Counted from the stretch's first letter, positions 18,287 through 27,432 are shown. The stretch is DNA of 64,000 bases from CAXXOK01 sp963663285 (GCA_963663285.2 CAXXNI010000004.1:744001-808000), one strand, 5' to 3'. Notes: generated by a model from the letters alone, not told the origin. Numbers and translations: made by a program.

Positions 18287-20176
18287 ATGAAAACGGTTTT
18301 ATTCCGGCGGGCAATTGCGCTGCTGATTGTTTTACAGCTGATGGTGTTCACAATGCCCGCGGTGATTGCGGAAGGCGCAACGCTAGAACAACCAGAGCTG
18401 GGGGTAACCTCTGCGCAATTGATACAGCAGGATGGTTACCAGTTTAAGGATATGAATAAAAACGGGAGCCTTGACCTTTACGAGGATTGGAGGCTAAGCG
18501 CCGAGGAACGTGCGGCCGATCTGCTTTCGCAGATGACATCGGAAGACAAAGCAGCGCAGATGCTGCATGTAACGCTTGTTACGCTGAAGGAAAGCTGGTT
18601 TAACGAGCTGGATATCGGCTTTGCCCTTGCCTATACCTATCTGGAGGATGGGGCGGAGGCTGCGGCACAAAATACCAACGAGATTCAGGCTCTTGCGGAG
18701 ACATCGCGCCTTGGGATACCGGTAGTTTTCTCGATGGATTCCGTCATCGGCGCAAGCTGGGTGGACGGCGCAACCGTACTGCCCGACCAGATTACGCTGG
18801 CTGCCGGCGGAGATGCCGATATGGTGCGTAAGCTGGCGGAAATACAAAACGAAGAAATGCGTGCTGTTGGTGTGCGGATGAGCCTTTCGCCGGTTGCTGA
18901 TCTGGCAACCGATCCGCGCTGGGGACGTGTGCAGGAGTGCTTCGGCGAGGATGTGGAAACGGCAACGGAAATGGTGGTCGCCGCCATTGAGGGTTTGCAG
19001 GGTGGTAAAGAGCTGACAACCGATTCCGTTATGGCGTGCGTTAAGCATTTCCCGGGTTCCGGTTCGCAAACAGCCGGTGTGGACGGTACGCCGCTGGTGT
19101 ATAACGATGATACGTTTGCGGTTTCGCTGGGCATTTTTCAAGCGGCAATCGATGCGGGAGCCGCCAGCATTATGCCGTACGGTTACTCGACCGTGCCCTA
19201 TCTGGGCGGCGATGCGGTGGATAACTACGCGCATGAATCTTCCACAGTGATGACGGAGCTGCTTCGCGAAAAGATGGGCTATTCCGGAATCATCCAGACG
19301 GACTGGGGCTTAAGCCCCACGGCTGCGGCAGTTGCGGGAGCTGACGTACTTGGCGGCGCAAGCCAGCGAGAGATCAGCAAAATCGTGGATGCGCTTACGG
19401 AAGAGCAGTTGGATGAAAAGGTAAGCAAAATATTGGTTGCCAAATTCGAACTGGGCATTTTTGAAAATCCGTATGTTGACGTGGAAAACGCGATGACGGT
19501 TTTGGGCGACGAAACGCATAAAGAAACAGTTAAGGAAGCCGCTGCACAGGCGCTGACGCTTGTGAAGTATGAAAATGCCCCTTCGCTAAACGGAAAAGAC
19601 CTGATTGTTGCTGGCATCCTGGCAGAAGACGGGCATGCGCTTTCCAGCGGCTGGACGGTGGATGTTTACCAGGCTAAGAATATACTGACGGCAATACAGG
19701 AGAAAGCCGGCGCGGGAAACGTTACGTACATCGGTGATGACGTTAGCCTTATCAATGAATGCTATGCCGGTAAAACAGCCGTTGTGGTGGTTGGCGAGGC
19801 TTCGGGAACACATGAACCGGAGTGGGGCACAAGCACGCTTGTTTTCCCGGATACGCAAACCGATTTGGTAAAGGCGCTAAAAGACGCAGGCGCAACGGTA
19901 ATAACGGTGGTGTTGATGAATCGGGCATACGTTATGACGAACATTGTGGAAACCAGCGATGTTGTGCTGCTTGCTTACCGGCCAGGCATGACCTCCGGCG
20001 CGGACGCCGTTGCAGAGGCGCTCTTTGGAGAGCATGCCATCACAGGCCGCACACCATTCCAAATTCCGGCGTCGATGGATCAGGTTTTGGCGCAGCGTGA
20101 GGATGTCGCAAAGGATATTGTGAATCCGCTGTTTGACTATGGGTTTGGCATCAACGTGGAAGCCTTTGGAATGTAA
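18287..20176 (+). CDS. Exported glycoside hydrolase family 3 enzyme
   Basis: This 629-residue GH3 enzyme has a signal peptide ending VIA near residue 28, an EF-hand-type loop at residues 55-66 (DMNKNGSLDLYE), PRWGR near 210, FGED near 219, KHFPG near 253 and nucleophile Asp339 in IIQTDWG. The C-terminal domain ends shortly after DYGFGIN. It is a close relative of the GH3 at 14382 but has an altered C domain. The ATG at 18287 is preceded by AAGGGAGCAACC; an ATG 21 bases earlier lacks such a site. It lies between permease and ATPase genes of the importer operon. Having two related but not identical exported GH3 enzymes suggests different linkages or side chains. Confidence 0.92.
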   Translation: MKTVLFRRAIALLIVLQLMVFTMPAVIAEGATLEQPELGVTSAQLIQQDGYQFKDMNKNGSLDLYEDWRLSAEERAADLLSQMTSEDKAAQMLHVTLVTLKESWFNELDIGFALAYTYLEDGAEAAAQNTNEIQALAETSRLGIPVVFSMDSVIGASWVDGATVLPDQITLAAGGDADMVRKLAEIQNEEMRAVGVRMSLSPVADLATDPRWGRVQECFGEDVETATEMVVAAIEGLQGGKELTTDSVMACVKHFPGSGSQTAGVDGTPLVYNDDTFAVSLGIFQAAIDAGAASIMPYGYSTVPYLGGDAVDNYAHESSTVMTELLREKMGYSGIIQTDWGLSPTAAAVAGADVLGGASQREISKIVDALTEEQLDEKVSKILVAKFELGIFENPYVDVENAMTVLGDETHKETVKEAAAQALTLVKYENAPSLNGKDLIVAGILAEDGHALSSGWTVDVYQAKNILTAIQEKAGAGNVTYIGDDVSLINECYAGKTAVVVVGEASGTHEPEWGTSTLVFPDTQTDLVKALKDAGATVITVVLMNRAYVMTNIVETSDVVLLAYRPGMTSGADAVAEALFGEHAITGRTPFQIPASMDQVLAQREDVAKDIVNPLFDYGFGINVEAFGM

Positions 20177-20253
20177 GAGTAAACTTTCTCTTACAGTCGC
20201 GGTATCCACCCGGAATGGTAAGTGCCTGTTTTGCAGGAAGAAAGGTGAATAAA

Positions 20254-21366
20254 ATGGCGTCGATTACGATTAAAGATATGAGCGTAACCTATACCAAAGG
20301 CAAGACTTATGTGCTCAATGGAATGAACTTACAAGTGAAAGACGGTGAGTTCTGCGTTTTTCTCGGCCCTTCGGGCTGTGGAAAATCTACAGCCATGCAC
20401 TGCATTGCGGGGCTTTTACAGCCGGAAAACGGACAGATACTATTTGATGATACAGTGATGTCTTCCAATAGTAAGAAGGAATTTGTACCCCCGCAGGAAA
20501 GAAACATCGCCATGGTGTTTCAGGAATATGCGCTATACCCTAATATGTCCGTACGAAAAAACATGTCTTTCGCGCTGGAAACCAAGAAAGCGCCGAAAGA
20601 GGAGATAGCCAAGCGGGTAAATTACATGGCGCAGATGCTCTCCATCGAAAATTTGCTGGATCGTAAACCGGCGGAGCTTTCCGGCGGACAGCGCCAGCGA
20701 GTGGCGCTTGGTCGGGCGCTGGTGCGCGACCCGAAGGTTTTTCTGCTGGATGAGCCTCTTGGCAACCTGGATGCTAAACTAAGGGATCAAGTGCGCTACG
20801 AGCTAAAAAAAATTCAAGCACAGCTTGGGGTTACAACGATTTATGTAACCCACGACCAGACGGAAGCAATGACCATGGCAGATCATATTGTTCTGCTAAA
20901 AGACGGCTGTGTAATGCAGGAGGGTACTCCGAGCGAACTGTATGATCATCCTAACTGTGTGTTTGTTGCCAGCTTTCTGGGCACACCGCAGATCAACCAT
21001 TTCGAAACGAAGGTGGAGAAGATGGAAAGCGGATATCTGCTTAAGGCGGATAGCTTCTCCCTTACAGTGCCGGAGGAAATGGATGGCTGCCTGGAGCTGT
21101 ATGCTGGGCAAACGGTTACTACTAGCATTCGTCCTTCGGATTTTGAGCTGGCAGCGCAAGATGATGAAAACGCAATTCATGCGCTGGTGGAATCCATCGA
21201 ACCGCTGGGGGATGCATATCTGGTATATGTGACCATTGATCAGCAGGTGGTTGTATATAAACATACCGGTGAAACAGCCCCGGCAGGGAAAGAAATATGG
21301 CTGAAGCCTTGTTTGGCGAAGCTCCATCTATTTGATAAAGCCAGCGAAAAACGCATTAACGCTTAG
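20254..21366 (+). CDS. Sugar ABC transporter ATP-binding protein, UgpC/MsmX type
   Basis: This 370-residue ATPase powers the importer encoded upstream. It shows Walker A (GPSGCGKST), Q loop (VFQEYALYPNM), signature (LSGGQRQRVALGRAL), Walker B (VFLLDEPLGNLDA) and H loop (YVTHDQTEA), followed by a C-terminal regulatory domain of the TOBE type from about residue 240. The ATG at 20254 has AGGAAGAAAGGTG upstream; the open frame extends 13 codons further without a better site. Proteins of this type often serve several sugar importers; the second importer at 41838-45011 has no ATPase gene of its own and could share this one. Confidence 0.94.
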   Translation: MASITIKDMSVTYTKGKTYVLNGMNLQVKDGEFCVFLGPSGCGKSTAMHCIAGLLQPENGQILFDDTVMSSNSKKEFVPPQERNIAMVFQEYALYPNMSVRKNMSFALETKKAPKEEIAKRVNYMAQMLSIENLLDRKPAELSGGQRQRVALGRALVRDPKVFLLDEPLGNLDAKLRDQVRYELKKIQAQLGVTTIYVTHDQTEAMTMADHIVLLKDGCVMQEGTPSELYDHPNCVFVASFLGTPQINHFETKVEKMESGYLLKADSFSLTVPEEMDGCLELYAGQTVTTSIRPSDFELAAQDDENAIHALVESIEPLGDAYLVYVTIDQQVVVYKHTGETAPAGKEIWLKPCLAKLHLFDKASEKRINA

Positions 21367-21690
21367 GCTGAAGTAAGAGAGGAGAAACCTGATCAAATCA
21401 GATATACACCGGCCGGGAGCAAGAAGCAAGCCATAAGGATAATGGTTGTTATTATGTATATACAAAGAGACGGCTGTCGCATAGAGGATGTCTCTTTGTC
21501 CATAAATCATGAACTTGATCTGGGGTTCATTACAGAAACTACCATGCCGGCTTTAATATACAATGAGAATATGACGACAGAGGCTGTATCACCAATGGAT
21601 TTGAGACGTATTGCAAGCAAGCCTTATAGAAGTTCATACTATGGAGGAAAACAAATATGAAAATATCGGGAGTTGCCCTCTATTCATTAT
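21367..21690. other. Gap between converging operons
   Basis: I see no convincing gene. A 72-codon plus-strand frame (21442-21660) lacks a ribosome binding site and family resemblance. An inverted repeat with 9-bp arms at 21463-21498 could end either the importer transcript or the minus-strand hydrolase operon, but it lacks a long T run on either strand. Confidence 0.4.
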
Positions 21691-22086
21691 TTAACCATTA
21701 TTTGGATGACGGGGGACATGTGTATCATCACATATATGTGAAGTTGTCCCAACTGCTGATGCCTGATTGTTCTTATATTCATTTTTTGCTATCTTTAGTG
21801 CTGCCCATGCATTGGGCCAGCCTGCATAGAACGCGAGCTGTGTAAGAACCTCGGCGATCTCTGTTTCTGTAATGCCATTCTCCTTGCCCAAACGGATATG
21901 GTTGACAAGAGGGGCGTCCAGAATTCCCATTCCAACCAGCGCAGAAATGGTGACTAGACTGCGGTCTCTGTGTGAGAGCTCTTTACTCCGGCTCCATATT
22001 TCGCCAAACAAAATATCATCGTTCAATTCTGCGAACTTGGGTGCAAATTCGTTCATTAAATCTCTGCCATTTGTAATCTTCCTCAT
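21691..22086 (-). CDS. Carboxymuconolactone decarboxylase family protein
   Basis: This 131-residue all-helical protein belongs to the carboxymuconolactone decarboxylase/AhpD-like family. The family core runs from SHRDRSLVTISALVGMG near residue 40 to GITETEIAEVLTQLAFYAGW near residue 85. The peroxidase CxxC motif of AhpD is absent, so peroxidase activity is unlikely. Such proteins often accompany aromatic or lactone metabolism and redox operons. It is the last gene of the minus-strand operon, beginning 3 bases after the upstream hydrolase stop. Substrate is unknown. Confidence 0.88.
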   Translation of the reverse strand: MRKITNGRDLMNEFAPKFAELNDDILFGEIWSRSKELSHRDRSLVTISALVGMGILDAPLVNHIRLGKENGITETEIAEVLTQLAFYAGWPNAWAALKIAKNEYKNNQASAVGTTSHICDDTHVPRHPNNG

Positions 22087-22089
22087 ATC

Positions 22090-23091
22090 TTAATCTCCCA
22101 CATTCATTTGTTTTTCCCAAAACACAACTGCGTCTTGAATCCAGCCTTCCGCAACTGTTCCGGTTCCAAGCCCAAAGCCATGATTGAGCCCATCATAAAC
22201 ATGAAACTCCGTATCGATACCCAATGCATGCAGACTTTCCAATCGGTTTTGCATCGTCTGCCAATTGGCGATTCCATCATTCGTTCCCACACATGCGTAG
22301 GTGGGTGCGTCGCAAACTGAAACTGAAGTATATCCTGTGTATTGCATGATCACAGCCGCTGCCTGTGGTATATCCGAAGGGCCATAGGAAGTAAGGACGG
22401 AAGCATTTCCCAGCGCTGCTGCCATTCTCGCGCCTGCAGAGCCTCCCCAAAGGGAATAATTCTCTGGCGCCACCTGCAACGCATCGGCGTTTTCATGGAT
22501 ATAGGCGATTGCCTGCGCCAAATCATCATAAGCGAAATCTGGTCTGTAAATAAGCGCAAAAGCGTTGTAGCCCATTTTGCTCACTTCCAGCGCATGGGGA
22601 AAGCTGTCATGCATCGCGCCCACATACATGAAGCCCCCGCCTGCATTCATGATGGCAAACGGCTTCCCGGCGTCCCCTCGGAAAAAGAACAAACCGGTAT
22701 CGGCTTTTGACGAATCATGGGTAATCTCATCCCCGGAATAGATTGGAAAGAAAACCTGTTCGCCGTTTTCAGACCGTTCTTTGAGATATCGGATGATTTC
22801 TACGGTCATAGCAGGCTGAATGTCTGAATACCATACATATACGTTACTTGTGCTGATTTCGGCCAGCGTCATATCCTCCGTAACTGTGTGGTCAACCGGA
22901 AACAGCAGCCTGCCAGAGTTTTCAAACGCGGGATCTGTTATAATTTCACCGACTGTAGTATTTGTAGTGATCATTCCTGTATCCATACTCGACTTTACGT
23001 CGGCAGTCGAGGCGCTTTCGGCCGAGGCTGCGGAATGCCCGAAAAGGCTTAAGACGACGGCAAGTATCATCAATGTGCGCATTTTTTTCAC
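22090..23091 (-). CDS. Exported alpha/beta hydrolase (esterase-like)
   Basis: This protein of about 333 residues has a signal peptide ending SAASA and an alpha/beta hydrolase fold. The nucleophile Ser lies in LWGGSAGARMA, the acid is probably Asp in CVGTNDGIANW and the base His in GLNHGFGLG. FAIMNAGGGFMYVG earlier is the oxyanion region. The family includes acetyl-xylan and feruloyl-type esterases (BD-FAE-like), but also others. I chose the GTG at 23091: it has AGGGG at good spacing and lies 4 bases after the upstream gene, implying coupling. An ATG three codons later is the alternative. The related enzyme at 23096 suggests a duplicated function. Confidence 0.85.
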   Translation of the reverse strand: MKKMRTLMILAVVLSLFGHSAASAESASTADVKSSMDTGMITTNTTVGEIITDPAFENSGRLLFPVDHTVTEDMTLAEISTSNVYVWYSDIQPAMTVEIIRYLKERSENGEQVFFPIYSGDEITHDSSKADTGLFFFRGDAGKPFAIMNAGGGFMYVGAMHDSFPHALEVSKMGYNAFALIYRPDFAYDDLAQAIAYIHENADALQVAPENYSLWGGSAGARMAAALGNASVLTSYGPSDIPQAAAVIMQYTGYTSVSVCDAPTYACVGTNDGIANWQTMQNRLESLHALGIDTEFHVYDGLNHGFGLGTGTVAEGWIQDAVVFWEKQMNVGD

Positions 23092-23095
23092 GCCG

Positions 23096-24214
23096 TCACC
23101 CCTGTCCGTTTTTAGAGAACAGGTTCTCCAGCCACTCGGCATAGGTTTCCACCCATCCGCCGTTGCCTCCGAAACCGTGCGGCCATCCGTCCAGCACCAC
23201 GGTTTTCGTGGTTACGCCTACGGTTTTCATCAGTTCCACCTGTGCCTCAAACTGCCGGTAGAACGGGTCTTCCGTGCCATAGCAGTAAAATGTGGGTGGT
23301 AAATTGCCGGACTTCAGGCTTTTTACATCTAGTGATGCAACACTCAAATGGCCATAGAAAGAATAGATCATTCCTGCCGCGGAGGCATGGGCGGGCACAA
23401 TATCAAGCGCGTCGGGAAGATAGCTTGCATCCAATGCAGTCCCATTAACGCTCTCATCATAGTGTAAGAAAAACTCGCCGGCTTGAATGCCGCCTGCCGA
23501 ATAACCCATAACGGCGATAGCATCTTCATAAATCCCGTATGCGTCAGCGCTGTTTCGAATGAAACGTACAGCGCGGGCAACATCAAGCGCACCTTCTTCC
23601 TGGGTATAGGGATGCAGCCTGTAGTCCAAGATAAACGTTTGAAATCCCAGTTCACGCAAATGCATTGCGGTGGGAAGCGTATCTGTATAGTTACCGCGAA
23701 AGGAAAACGCTCCTCCCGCAAGCAGCACGACTGCGTCTTTGGCCGCTGCGCCCTCCCGAACGGGGATAGCCGTTACATAAGGACGGAAATCATATGTATC
23801 AAAATGGCCGGTCATGGCTTGGGTAAACTCTGTACGAGCCGGCATGTTTCCAACTTCCCACAGGTACAATGCCTGTATTTGCGAAGTGTCGGGCAAGGTA
23901 TTCAGCAATGTGCTGTTGCCTTGTGGAAGTGGGAGCTTTTGCTCCATATCGGTGCGTAAAAATCCGTTTTCTTTTCCGCTACCGTAATCGTATGTGTCAG
24001 GTATGTCAGACGGTGCTGCTATAGTATCATCCTGCGTGCCGTTCCGTACTTCATATTCGTTCTTGAGGGATGGGCTGTTTGCCGACACTTTCATCGTTAT
24101 ATCCTCCGCTCCTGTTTGGGTTTCTTGGGTAGATCGTTTGTTGTCGGCAAGTGCATAGCATCCTGTAAAAAGGGGTAGGGATAGCAGCAGAAACAGCAGC
24201 ACCGTCTTTTTCAT
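23096..24214 (-). CDS. Lipoprotein alpha/beta hydrolase (esterase-like)
   Basis: This 372-residue hydrolase carries a lipobox (LFTGC, Cys at residue 19), so it is anchored on the outer face of the membrane. The catalytic Ser lies in VMGYSAGGIQAG, the acid is probably Asp in YGTEDPFYRQF and the base His in GWPHGFGG; AVVLLAGGAFSFRG is the oxyanion region. It is related to the next gene product, sharing layout and motifs. The family includes xylan deacetylases, but the genes around it are redox enzymes rather than glycosidases. The start ATG has GGAGGATATGAG upstream and follows the aldo/keto reductase gene by 14 bases. Confidence 0.87.
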   Translation of the reverse strand: MKKTVLLFLLLSLPLFTGCYALADNKRSTQETQTGAEDITMKVSANSPSLKNEYEVRNGTQDDTIAAPSDIPDTYDYGSGKENGFLRTDMEQKLPLPQGNSTLLNTLPDTSQIQALYLWEVGNMPARTEFTQAMTGHFDTYDFRPYVTAIPVREGAAAKDAVVLLAGGAFSFRGNYTDTLPTAMHLRELGFQTFILDYRLHPYTQEEGALDVARAVRFIRNSADAYGIYEDAIAVMGYSAGGIQAGEFFLHYDESVNGTALDASYLPDALDIVPAHASAAGMIYSFYGHLSVASLDVKSLKSGNLPPTFYCYGTEDPFYRQFEAQVELMKTVGVTTKTVVLDGWPHGFGGNGGWVETYAEWLENLFSKNGQG

Positions 24215-24228
24215 CTCATATCCTCCAC

Positions 24229-25116
24229 TTACCAGTTTTTCTTTTCCTGGGAACTACCATGTTGTTGCTTTCTCTCCTCAACTATTTTCGCGAACCACTC
24301 TACCATGGCGGGATCGGTATGGGAGAAGAAAGAACTCTGCGCTTTATCCAGCGACTTGATTTTATTCATATCTTCATCCGTTAACGCAAAATCAAACACA
24401 TCGAGATTTTGCACCATTCTTTCATAATGAGTGGATTTTGGGATCACAACGACGCCGCGCTGAATATGCCAGCGGAGAATGACCTGTGCTGTAGATTTGC
24501 TATACTTTGCGCCGATGGCTTTCAGCATTTCATCCTCAAACAAACCTCCACGGCCTTCGCCGAAGGGAGCCCATGCCTCGTGTTGCACATCATACTTCAA
24601 CATAATTTCGTGCGCTTCAAGCTGCTGATTGTGCGGATGCGTTTCAATTTGATTAACCATTGGCTTGATACGCGCAAATGAGGCGATATCCACCAGTCTG
24701 TCGGGATAGAAGTTGGAAACGCCAATAGCCTTGATCTTGCCTTCGTCATATAATTCCTCAAGCGCCCGCCATGCGCTATAATAATCCGAGAAGGGCTGAT
24801 GCAGTAGACAAAGATCGAGGTAATTGGTTTTCAGCTTGCGCATGGATTCTAGAACAGAAGCTTTGGCAGCCTCATAGCCGTAATGCTCAATCCATACCTT
24901 GGTCGTCAGGAATATTTCCTCTCGCGGGACACCGCTCTTTACGATCGCCGCTCCGACTTCTTCCTCGTTGAAATAGCTCTGGGCGGTGTCGAGCGAACGA
25001 TAGCCCGCTTTCAGCGCGTCCAGCACGCAGCGTTCACATTCCTCTTTTGTTACCTGATAGACGCCGTACCCGACTATCGGCATTTTAACCCCGTTGTTTA
25101 ATGTGATAAATTCCAT
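24229..25116 (-). CDS. Aldo/keto reductase
   Basis: This 295-residue NADPH-dependent oxidoreductase has the AKR catalytic tetrad: Asp and Tyr in SLDTAQSYFNEEEVG, Lys in TTKVWIE and His in LCLLHQPF, plus the cofactor-binding IPKSTHYERM near residue 237. It reduces aldehydes or ketones in the cytoplasm; the precise substrate is open. I chose the ATG at 25116 because MEFITLNNGVKMPIVGYGV is the canonical AKR opening; the frame is open 65 codons further upstream without a binding site. It is the second gene of the minus-strand operon, 32 bases after the EFR1 gene. Confidence 0.92.
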   Translation of the reverse strand: MEFITLNNGVKMPIVGYGVYQVTKEECERCVLDALKAGYRSLDTAQSYFNEEEVGAAIVKSGVPREEIFLTTKVWIEHYGYEAAKASVLESMRKLKTNYLDLCLLHQPFSDYYSAWRALEELYDEGKIKAIGVSNFYPDRLVDIASFARIKPMVNQIETHPHNQQLEAHEIMLKYDVQHEAWAPFGEGRGGLFEDEMLKAIGAKYSKSTAQVILRWHIQRGVVVIPKSTHYERMVQNLDVFDFALTDEDMNKIKSLDKAQSSFFSHTDPAMVEWFAKIVEERKQQHGSSQEKKNW

Positions 25117-25148
25117 AATTTCTTCGCTTTCTTCCGGAGGCCCGGATG

Positions 25149-25931
25149 TTACTGATTTTCGGTCTGGTTGTTTGCGGTGATGATTTCGGACAACGCGATG
25201 TGTTCGTTCCGGTACCGCGCCTTTGGGTTCTTTTCCTGAAAGCCCAGTATCTTTCGTACTTTGATCGCTGCCGTAGGGCAAGCGTGGACACAGGCATAGC
25301 AGGCTTGGCAATTTTCTACGCTGCGAATCGCTTTTTGCTTCTCAAGGTGAATACAGCTTGCCGGGCATACTCTTGTGCAGATGCCGCAGCCAATGCAATC
25401 GTCAGTGAAATCGAAGTCTGCCCATATGGTTTCTGGTTGCTGCTGAACGAGCACTAGATAACCTTTGTGCACTGCGCGATCCTCACTGGTTACTTCTTGA
25501 TATTTCCGCTTTTGGGCTTCTATGTCCATCTTGATGATTGCAAGCTGTTGTGCTATTGCTTTATCTATCTTGCGTTGTTCATCCATATCAAACACAGGAA
25601 GGAAATTATCCACCATTAATAGCGTTGTGATATAATCAGCCTTTTTTCTGGCACGCTCAAACGTATCGGCTGCCAGTTCCACCGCGTTTGCATGACGGTT
25701 TCCGTAAGTGAGAACAACAAACAGATAGTTTGTGCGAAAAGCTGCTTTTTGGACAAATTCCTTTACCATTGCGGGCATTTTGTGGCCGTAAATCGGGCAG
25801 ACGATTCCGATTCGATCCGCTTCGAAAACCAAGTTATCACTATTTAAGATTTGAGGGATACTAACTATATCATTATCCAGCATTTTTGCGATGTACAAGC
25901 TGTTTCCTGTTCCTGTGAAGTAGAATACCAC
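25149..25931 (-). CDS. EFR1-type ferrodoxin (flavodoxin fused to two 4Fe-4S clusters)
   Basis: This 260-residue cytoplasmic electron carrier has an N-terminal flavodoxin-like domain with the FMN phosphate loop FTGTGNS and a C-terminal bacterial ferredoxin domain with two cluster motifs, CIGCGICTRVCP near residue 173 and CQACYACVHACP near residue 200. Such proteins shuttle electrons between reductases and oxidoreductases in anaerobes. I chose the GTG at 25931 because AAAGGAGG lies 7 bases upstream; in-frame ATG/GTG codons further up overlap that site. It opens the operon and may supply electrons for a neighbour's reaction. A promoter for it faces the LysR gene. Confidence 0.9.
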   Translation of the reverse strand: MVFYFTGTGNSLYIAKMLDNDIVSIPQILNSDNLVFEADRIGIVCPIYGHKMPAMVKEFVQKAAFRTNYLFVVLTYGNRHANAVELAADTFERARKKADYITTLLMVDNFLPVFDMDEQRKIDKAIAQQLAIIKMDIEAQKRKYQEVTSEDRAVHKGYLVLVQQQPETIWADFDFTDDCIGCGICTRVCPASCIHLEKQKAIRSVENCQACYACVHACPTAAIKVRKILGFQEKNPKARYRNEHIALSEIITANNQTENQ

Positions 25932-25956
25932 TGGTTTTCCTCCTTTCTTCATCACG

Positions 25957-25986
25957 ATTGTAGCAACACTCTTGGACTTTGTACAA
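25957..25986 (-). promoter_or_regulatory. Sigma-A-type promoter of the EFR1 operon
   Basis: On the minus strand TTGTAC and TACAAT are separated by 18 bases, ending about 25 bases upstream of the GTG start. It lies back to back with the LysR promoter, the usual layout for LysR-controlled operons. Confidence 0.6.
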
Positions 25987-26030
25987 TATCAATTTTGCAA
26001 TCCGCATTCCATAAAATGAATAGTGAAACC

Positions 26031-26059
26031 TTTGCTAATCTACGCGCCTGTGCTACACT
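26031..26059 (+). promoter_or_regulatory. Sigma-A-type promoter of the LysR gene
   Basis: TTTGCT and TACACT are separated by 17 bases, about 32 bases upstream of the LysR start codon. It diverges from the operon promoter at 25957-25986, leaving about 45 bases between for a shared operator. Confidence 0.5.
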
Positions 26060-26091
26060 GTTACTGTATTGAATTAAAGGGGGGTGTACAC

Positions 26092-26925
26092 ATGTTGAGT
26101 TATGAGGAAATACAATATTTTGTTTCTTTTGCTAAAAATAACACATTGTCTGGCGTGGCTGAGCAATACCATATTTCTCAACCCACACTTACCCGTGTCA
26201 TGAAAAAGGTGGAGGCGGATTTTGGCATCCCACTGTTTGATCGGACTAAAAACAGCATTAAGCTTAACCGCAATGGCAGGTTTGCCGCAGATGAAATGAC
26301 CCTTCTGCTCAAACAAACCGATGATCTATTTCTCAGGGTTCGTGCTTATGACCGTGCAAACCACACGATCTCAATTGGCTCTGGGGCCGCAGTACAGCTT
26401 CCGGATTTGGTCCGTAGGATTAGCGAGGCGCATCCGGAGCTTGCTATTTCTATGGAGCTTAAAAAACCGCCGGAACTGCTGGACGGTCTTGACAGAGATA
26501 TATATCAATTGATCGTGCTGCCTTTTGTGCCGGATCATCCGGAATATATATCAGAAAAAATAGGAGAGGAGCACTTAATGTTCCTACTACCTAAAAATCA
26601 TCATTATGCCATGCGAAAATCCCTGACGATGGCAGAAATGAACGGAGAAAATATGCTACTTTTCTCCGAAATCGGATTCTGGGCTGATATTGTAAAGTGT
26701 AAGATGCCGGACTCGCGCTTTCTGGTTCAAAGCGAGCGGTATTCATTTGAGGAATTGGTTGCAAACTCAATACTGCCTTGTTTCACATCAGACTTGATTA
26801 AACCAGGCGCAGTGGCAAAAAACCGTGTTGCTATTCCCATTGATGATGCTGAAGTCAATGTAACCTATTATCTGGTTGCCAAAAAAGGCATGAATAATTA
26901 TGGAGTACGCTCTTTCAGATCATAA
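26092..26925 (+). CDS. LysR-family transcriptional regulator
   Basis: This 277-residue regulator has an N-terminal winged helix-turn-helix (residues 1-60, NTLSGVAEQYHISQPTLTRV as recognition region) and a periplasmic-binding-like effector domain. The ATG at 26092 follows AAAGGGGGG. The effector domain ends soon after YYLVAKKGMNN, slightly shorter than common LysR proteins. It is divergent from the EFR1-AKR-esterase operon and is very likely its regulator, as is usual for LysR genes; the inducer is unknown. Confidence 0.93.
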   Translation: MLSYEEIQYFVSFAKNNTLSGVAEQYHISQPTLTRVMKKVEADFGIPLFDRTKNSIKLNRNGRFAADEMTLLLKQTDDLFLRVRAYDRANHTISIGSGAAVQLPDLVRRISEAHPELAISMELKKPPELLDGLDRDIYQLIVLPFVPDHPEYISEKIGEEHLMFLLPKNHHYAMRKSLTMAEMNGENMLLFSEIGFWADIVKCKMPDSRFLVQSERYSFEELVANSILPCFTSDLIKPGAVAKNRVAIPIDDAEVNVTYYLVAKKGMNNYGVRSFRS

Positions 26926-27019
26926 ACCCAGCCTTTAAATTGTGAACTAGTCAAACAGCCAAACACAAATAAGCGTACCTTGCTATTATATCCCTTGAAT
27001 GCTGTGTGCTGAGTTGCTG

Positions 27020-27253
27020 CGATATCTGGTCATTTGAGGAAAAAGTATGGTTAACCCAAATACAGCAAGTGAACGGCTTTTTAAAAATCTGGAGTTTAGT
27101 GGGACATATGTGGTTAATCTGCTGCCCGATAGTGCATCGGCAATATTTCACAAGAAAAAGCGATAACAGCGCCAAGGATGCGTACTAAAAAGCGTTCGGG
27201 TTTTCACAAAATGAGTTGGAGAAAGTGGAGCTGGATTTGTTTTCTTATGTGTG
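27020..27253 (+). pseudogene. Decayed copy of the exported protein gene at 27433
   Basis: This stretch matches 27800-28035 of the intact gene downstream along its whole length at DNA level. Encoded pieces such as VWLTQIQQ, YVVNLLPDSA and ISQEKAIT correspond to AWLTQIQQ, YVVNLLPDSA and ISQEEAIT in the intact protein, but a one-base frameshift and stop codons break the frame. Only the middle third remains. It shows that the locus once held tandem copies of this gene. Confidence 0.85.
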
Positions 27254-27432
27254 AAAAGCAACTTCTAAATATAAAATTGCAAGAAAAAAACGAGAAATAA
27301 CGTTGAATAATGTGGAAAGGGTGATTCAATTGGTATGAAGAGACGTTGTGAAAATGTAAGCTCGTAAGACAAACAATGCTTGTGACCCTGTTAAATATTG
27401 AGTTGAATTACTTTTTAGGAGGTTGTTTTTCC

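Noticed and set aside
21442..21660. 72-codon plus-strand frame after the ATPase gene
   Set aside because: No ribosome binding site, no recognisable domain and an internal inverted repeat.
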